Assembly (NCBI GenBank): GCA_017450205.1 | Contig: JAFSVF010000009.1 | Coordinates: 107,962 to 171,961, forward strand | From: Bacilli bacterium | GTDB taxonomy: Bacteria > Bacillota_I > Bacilli_A > RF39 > UBA660 | Length of the DNA stretch: 64,000 nt | Reading direction: 5' to 3' | In this document: positions 60,760-64,000 of the stretch, one piece after another | How the letters are laid out: every line of letters begins with the position of its first letter | Numbering within the stretch: the first letter of the stretch is position 1 | Program-made: the position numbers and the translations under genes | Notes under the pieces: model-generated | Told to the model about the DNA's origin: nothing | Databases searched by the model: none | The model's input: the letters and a program-made list of their open reading frames with translations, nothing else

Positions 60760-63165
60760 ATGGGAAAATATAAAGTAATAGCAATAGATGGACCTAGTGG
60801 GTCTGGAAAAGGTACAATTTGTAAGGAATTAACTAAAATTACGGGTTACTTTTATGTTGATTCTGGTGTATACTATAGGGCGATAACTTATTTGGTGCAA
60901 AAAAATAATGTTAATCCAAGCGATATAGATGCTGCAGTTGAATTAGGAAAGAACATGAAGCTTGAAGTTAAGGATAATAAATATATTCTTAATGGAGAAG
61001 ATGTTACTACATTAATTAGAACAGAAAAGATTAATGAAATGTTACCTAAGTTAACTCCAGTTGAGGAAATACGTAATGTGGTTAATTCTCATGTAAGAAA
61101 CCTTACTAATAATAAAAATATTATTATTGATGGTAGAGATACTACTACTGTATTATTCCCTGATGCTGATTATAAGTTCTATGTAGACTGTGATGTTTTA
61201 GTTAGAGCTAAAAGAAGATATGATCAAGAAATAGAAATGGGATTATCTCCTGACTTTGAAGAAATTAAAGATAACATTATTAAAAGAGATTTAAAAGATA
61301 CTACTAGAAGTATCGCACCTTTAATAAGAAATAGTAGTCAAATATATATTGATACTACAAATGATACAATCGAAGAGAGTGTGAAAAAGATTATGGAAAA
61401 ACTAGAAAATAAAGTAAATTTAAAGAAATTATATATAGATTTCTTTGTAAGTAAAGGACATAAACAAATTCCTTCTGCTCCAGTAGTTCCTGAAAATGAT
61501 CCTTCAGTATTATTTAATACTGCTGGTATGCAACCATTAATTCCATTTTTAATGGGTGCTCATCATCCTTATGGAACTAGACTTACTGATTATCAAAAAT
61601 GTGTAAGAACTAATGACCTTGAAAATATAGGAGATACTTATCATCATACATTCTTTGAAATGTTAGGTAATTGGTCTTTAGGAGATTATTTTAAAAAAGA
61701 AGCTATTACATGGAGTTTTGAATTCTTAACTGAAGTGCTTAATATTCCAGTTGAAAGACTTGCTGTTACTGTATTTGCTGGTAACGATTCAATTCCATTT
61801 GATAATGAAGCTCATGATATTTGGAGAAGTTTAGGAATACCTGAAGAAAGAATTGTTCCTACTAAAGATGATAACTTCTGGATAGCTGGTGAAACTGGAC
61901 CATGTGGACCTGATTCTGAAATGTTCTATTGGAGAAGTAATGACCCAATTCCTGAAAAGTTTGATACTGAAGATAATAGATGGGTTGAAATTTGGAATGA
62001 TGTATTCATGCAATATGAAAAACATGAAGATGGTACATTTACTGAACTTCCTAAAAAGAATGTAGATACTGGTATGGGTGTTGAAAGAACAACTGCTATT
62101 CTTGAAGGTAAGAATGATAACTATCAATCATCTATTTGGACTCCTGTTATGGAAGAAATTGAAAATATTACTGGACTTACTTATGAAAATAACGAAAAAG
62201 CTATGAGAATTATTGGAGACCATATTAGAAGTGCTGTATTTATTTCAGCAGACCCTGCTGGAATTAAACCAAGTAATACTGATCAAGGATATATTTTAAG
62301 AAGACTAATTAGAAGAGCAATTAGATATGCTAAGAGTTTAAATATTGAAATTAATTCTAATTGGGAAGAGAGAATTGCCAATAAGATAATGGATGAATAT
62401 GAAGAATATTATTCAGAAATTAAACAAAATAGAAATATTGTTTTAGAAGTTCTTAAAAATGAAAAAGTTAAATTTAATAGAACTCTAGAAAAAGGACTAA
62501 AAGAATTTGAGAAAATTGCTTCAATTAAAACAGAAATTGATGCTACAGATGCTTTCCATTTATATGATACATTTGGTTTTCCTATTGAGTTAACTGAAGA
62601 AGTTGCTAAAGAAAGAAACTTAAGTGTAGATGTAGAAGGATTTAAAGTTAAATTTAAAGAACATCAAGAATTATCTAGATCACAATCTCAAGGTAAATTT
62701 AAAGGTGGTTTAGCTGGTAACAGTGAAATTGAAACAAGATATCATACTGCAACTCATTTATTAAATGCTGCACTTAAAAAGGTAATTGGACCTTCAGTAC
62801 ATCAATTAGGTTCAAATATTACTGAAGAAAGACTAAGATTCGATTTCCCATGTGATCATAAGATGACTGAAGAAGAAAAAAAAGAAGTAGAAAACTTAGT
62901 TAATGAATGGATTCAAGCAGGTTTAGATGTTAGAGTAGATGAAATGAAGAAAGAAGATGCAATTGCAAGTGGTGCTGAATGTATGTTCATTGAAAGATAC
63001 CCTGATGTTGTAACTGTTTATACAATTGGAGATAATGTTTCTAAAGAATTATGTGGAGGTCCTCATGTTAAAAATACTAAAGAATTAGGACACTTCAGAA
63101 TTAAGAAGGAAGAATCATCATCTTCAGGTGTAAGAAGAATCAAAGCTGTATTAGAAAGTGAGTAG
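60760..63165 (+). CDS. cmk-alaS: Fusion of cytidylate kinase and short alanyl-tRNA synthetase
   Basis: 801 residues. Residues 1-217 are a complete Cmk: P-loop AIDGPSGSGKGT, VDSGVYYRAITYL, IIDGRDTTTVLFPDADYKFYV, and DTTRSIAPLIR. From about 220 an AlaRS follows without its own start: NLKKLYIDFFVSKGHKQIPSAP, KCVRTNDLENIG, THHTFFEMLGNWS-type motif 2 (here TYHHTFFEMLGNWSLGDYF), GETGPCGPDSEMFY, and GMGVERT. The editing domain is present with HTATH and CGGPH zinc/active-site motifs. The protein ends right after it, so the C-terminal DHHA1/C-Ala domain of usual AlaRS (about 875 residues) is missing. The join is in frame with no stop or good internal start. mscL follows after 7 nt. Confidence 0.92.
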   Translation: MGKYKVIAIDGPSGSGKGTICKELTKITGYFYVDSGVYYRAITYLVQKNNVNPSDIDAAVELGKNMKLEVKDNKYILNGEDVTTLIRTEKINEMLPKLTPVEEIRNVVNSHVRNLTNNKNIIIDGRDTTTVLFPDADYKFYVDCDVLVRAKRRYDQEIEMGLSPDFEEIKDNIIKRDLKDTTRSIAPLIRNSSQIYIDTTNDTIEESVKKIMEKLENKVNLKKLYIDFFVSKGHKQIPSAPVVPENDPSVLFNTAGMQPLIPFLMGAHHPYGTRLTDYQKCVRTNDLENIGDTYHHTFFEMLGNWSLGDYFKKEAITWSFEFLTEVLNIPVERLAVTVFAGNDSIPFDNEAHDIWRSLGIPEERIVPTKDDNFWIAGETGPCGPDSEMFYWRSNDPIPEKFDTEDNRWVEIWNDVFMQYEKHEDGTFTELPKKNVDTGMGVERTTAILEGKNDNYQSSIWTPVMEEIENITGLTYENNEKAMRIIGDHIRSAVFISADPAGIKPSNTDQGYILRRLIRRAIRYAKSLNIEINSNWEERIANKIMDEYEEYYSEIKQNRNIVLEVLKNEKVKFNRTLEKGLKEFEKIASIKTEIDATDAFHLYDTFGFPIELTEEVAKERNLSVDVEGFKVKFKEHQELSRSQSQGKFKGGLAGNSEIETRYHTATHLLNAALKKVIGPSVHQLGSNITEERLRFDFPCDHKMTEEEKKEVENLVNEWIQAGLDVRVDEMKKEDAIASGAECMFIERYPDVVTVYTIGDNVSKELCGGPHVKNTKELGHFRIKKEESSSSGVRRIKAVLESE

Positions 63166-63172
63166 GATCAAA

Positions 63173-63646
63173 ATGAAAAAAGAAGATTTAAAAAAACGCG
63201 CATTAGAAAAATCAAAAGCACTAGCTGGAAAAGGTAAAGGATTTATTGGAGAATTCAAAGAATTTATTTTAAGAGGTAATGTTGTTGATATGGCTATCGG
63301 TGTTATTATTGGTAGTGCATTCTCATCATTAATTACTGAATTTACTAAAGACTTTATTAATCCACTTATTAATGGTATTGGTGGAGTTGAAGTTGGTGGA
63401 ACAATTAAGATTTATGGTGGACAAGAAATACTTTGGGGTAATTTTGTTACTGCTGTAATCAATTTTGTTATCATTGCTTTTGTATTATTCATGATGTTAA
63501 AAGTTATGAATAAACTTCTTTCAATCAGAGACAAAAAGGAAGAAAAAGAAGAAGCTGAAGAAGAGAAAAAAGAAGAAGCACAAGCAAATAGACAAGAAGA
63601 ATTACTTGAAGCTATCCTTGCTGAATTAAAAAAGAAAAACAAATAA
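63173..63646 (+). CDS. mscL: Large-conductance mechanosensitive channel MscL
   Basis: 157 residues; ATG at 63173 after AGTAGGATCAAA. A basic start of about 25 residues precedes the MscL core: EFKEFILRGNVVDMAIGVIIGSAFSSLI (TM1 with the R-G-N-V-V-D-M-A-I-G-V-I-I-G signature), an outer loop of about 35 residues (GGVEVGGTIKIYGGQEI), TM2 (FVTAVINFVIIAFVLFMMLKVMN), and a long E/K-rich helix at the C-terminus. It forms the emergency release channel under osmotic downshock. Likely cotranscribed with the cmk-alaS fusion. Confidence 0.95.
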   Translation: MKKEDLKKRALEKSKALAGKGKGFIGEFKEFILRGNVVDMAIGVIIGSAFSSLITEFTKDFINPLINGIGGVEVGGTIKIYGGQEILWGNFVTAVINFVIIAFVLFMMLKVMNKLLSIRDKKEEKEEAEEEKKEEAQANRQEELLEAILAELKKKNK

Positions 63647-63670
63647 GAGTTATATTTATAACTCTTTTTT
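63645..63670 (+). terminator. Rho-independent terminator
   Basis: Stem AAGAGTTATA / TATAACTCTT and T6 run, overlapping the mscL stop. Confidence 0.88.
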
Positions 63671-63703
63671 TACTATAATAGTTTTAGAATTGAGTGATTT
63701 TAT

Positions 63704-63845
63704 ATGTTTAAGTTATTTTTTAAAATCAAAATAAAATGATAAATTAATGTTCCATTTAGATACAAAATTACCAGGTTATAATTCTAATTATAGTTATCAT
63801 ACAAAAGCGCACGCAGGTGAAGGCGGATATATGGAATATAAATAA
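63704..63845 (+). pseudogene. Remnant of an unidentified gene next to the IS
   Basis: A good ribosome site (GAGTGATTTTAT) leads to an 11-codon ORF (MFKLFFKIKIK, 63704-63739). In another frame from 63747 there are 32 codons: FHLDTKLPGYNSNYSYHTK and AHAGEGGYMEYK before a stop at 63845. The second piece looks like a real protein end (G-E-G-G, mixed codons, higher G+C than the surroundings). Probably an internally deleted gene; family not recognised. The rest of 63671-63945 shows only the IS end. Confidence 0.45.
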
Positions 63846-63919
63846 AAAAGAATACATAGTGAAATGAACCCCTTAGAGTAGACATTATAAAAAAAACACA
63901 TTGTTAGTTATGTTAGAAT

Positions 63920-63939
63920 ACACTTCCGAAAGGAGGTGT
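63920..63939 (+). promoter_or_regulatory. Hairpin sequestering the transposase ribosome site
   Basis: ACACTTCC (63920-63927), GAAA tetraloop, GGAGGTGT (63932-63939): an 8-bp stem with one G-U pair that covers the strong site AGGAGGTG of the following OrfA. The GAAA loop is of the stable GNRA type. Inhibition of transposase translation is the likely role. Confidence 0.55.
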
Positions 63940-63945
63940 TTTCTA

Positions 63946-64000
63946 ATGGCGAGAAAAGGACAAATTTTTAATCACTATTCGGATGAATTAAGAAATGAAA
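63946..64000 (+). CDS. IS3-family transposase OrfA, N-terminal part
   Basis: Starts MARKGQIFNHYSDELRNE and runs off the window edge. The first residues are close to OrfA of the IS at 2314 (MAKKGQKFNRWTPEEKYN), so the two elements are relatives but not copies. The ATG lies 9 nt after AGGAGG. Confidence 0.75.
   Translation, partial: MARKGQIFNHYSDELRNE

Larger units (their letters stand above)
63865..64000 (+). mobile_element. Left end of a second IS3-family element (partial)
   Basis: The probable end TGAACCCCTTAGAGTAGACA (63865-63884) has the same design as the ends of the IS at 2314-3662 (TGA ... GTAGACACT), followed by an A-rich stretch and then the start of an OrfA. The element continues beyond the window. 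Confidence 0.7.

Noticed and set aside
63412..63642. Minus-strand frame of 76 codons opposite the mscL end
   Set aside because: Its Ser-rich, low-complexity product is the mirror of the E/K-rich MscL tail.
1..64000. CRISPR arrays, tRNA and rRNA genes
   Set aside because: I looked for regularly spaced repeats, cloverleaf-like GC-rich blocks with CCA ends, and rRNA signatures. None was seen; the only direct repeats are the IS flanks, the 11-bp promoter repeat and the leader modules.

Overview
The window is a very A+T-rich bacterial chromosome segment in which almost every gene runs on the + strand. The organism looks like a low-G+C Bacillota (Firmicutes) relative of the Bacilli/Erysipelotrichia/RF39 kind, probably an uncultured gut lineage. 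Supporting points are gene pairs typical of Bacilli (ylqF-rnhB, ybeY-era-recO, rpsU-yqeY), an LTA-synthase-type sulfatase, NPxT-type cell-wall sorting tails, single-membrane secretion signals, and many short T-tailed terminators. TGA is used as stop (for example at 7549-7551), so the code is the standard bacterial one. Many Shine-Dalgarno sites are the shifted form GGTGAT/AGTGAT followed 4-6 nt later by ATG. The GTG inside that site is often the first possible start, so I moved many starts downstream to the ATG.

Layout. 1-5020: tail of an unknown gene, a wall-anchored surface protein, a complete IS3-family element (2314-3662) inserted in the loop of a terminator hairpin, and a minus-strand phosphodiester glycosidase. 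5119-9010: membrane protein, MFS-like transporter and a tightly overlapping operon of small membrane proteins ending in an SH3-like envelope protein. 9079-22553: ABC exporter, HAD/SAK phosphatase, secreted propeller, an FtsX/MacB-type ABC exporter with a small leading membrane protein, a surface protein, an OmpR-type two-component system, a GT4 glycosyltransferase and two more HAD/SAK paralogues, one without catalytic aspartates. 22657-29560: Tim44-like zinc-ribbon proteins, a SanA-like protein, unknowns, a membrane-anchored XRE regulator, an ADP-ribosyltransferase-like protein and a pilin-like protein.

29685-33889 is a coherent cell-wall module: PLP racemase, ATP-grasp ligase resembling D-aspartate ligase, and asparagine synthase, as expected for a D-Asp/D-Asn peptidoglycan bridge. 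34095-39236 holds small accessory genes, a chimera of a truncated diacylglycerol kinase with a wall-anchor tail, a VanX-like fragment and a large pilin-like protein. 39324-45000 is decayed accessory DNA: a frameshifted CPBP protease, repeated leader modules next to DUF488 and uracil-DNA-glycosylase-like genes, a SWIM protein, and relics of RhuM, ParB and a large serine recombinase.

45025-63646 returns to core functions: ylqF, rnhB, LTA-synthase-like sulfatase, topA, GNAT, hemW, rpsU, yqeY, vanZ-like, ybeY, era, recO, a cytidylate kinase fused to a short alanyl-tRNA synthetase, and mscL. The window ends in the left end of a second IS3-family element. I saw no tRNA, rRNA or CRISPR array.

The most unusual items are the Cmk-AlaRS fusion, the DagK/wall-anchor chimera, the IS in a terminator loop, the CPBP frameshift lying on a canonical U UUU UUA slippery heptamer, and the repeated leader modules of the 40-43 kb island.
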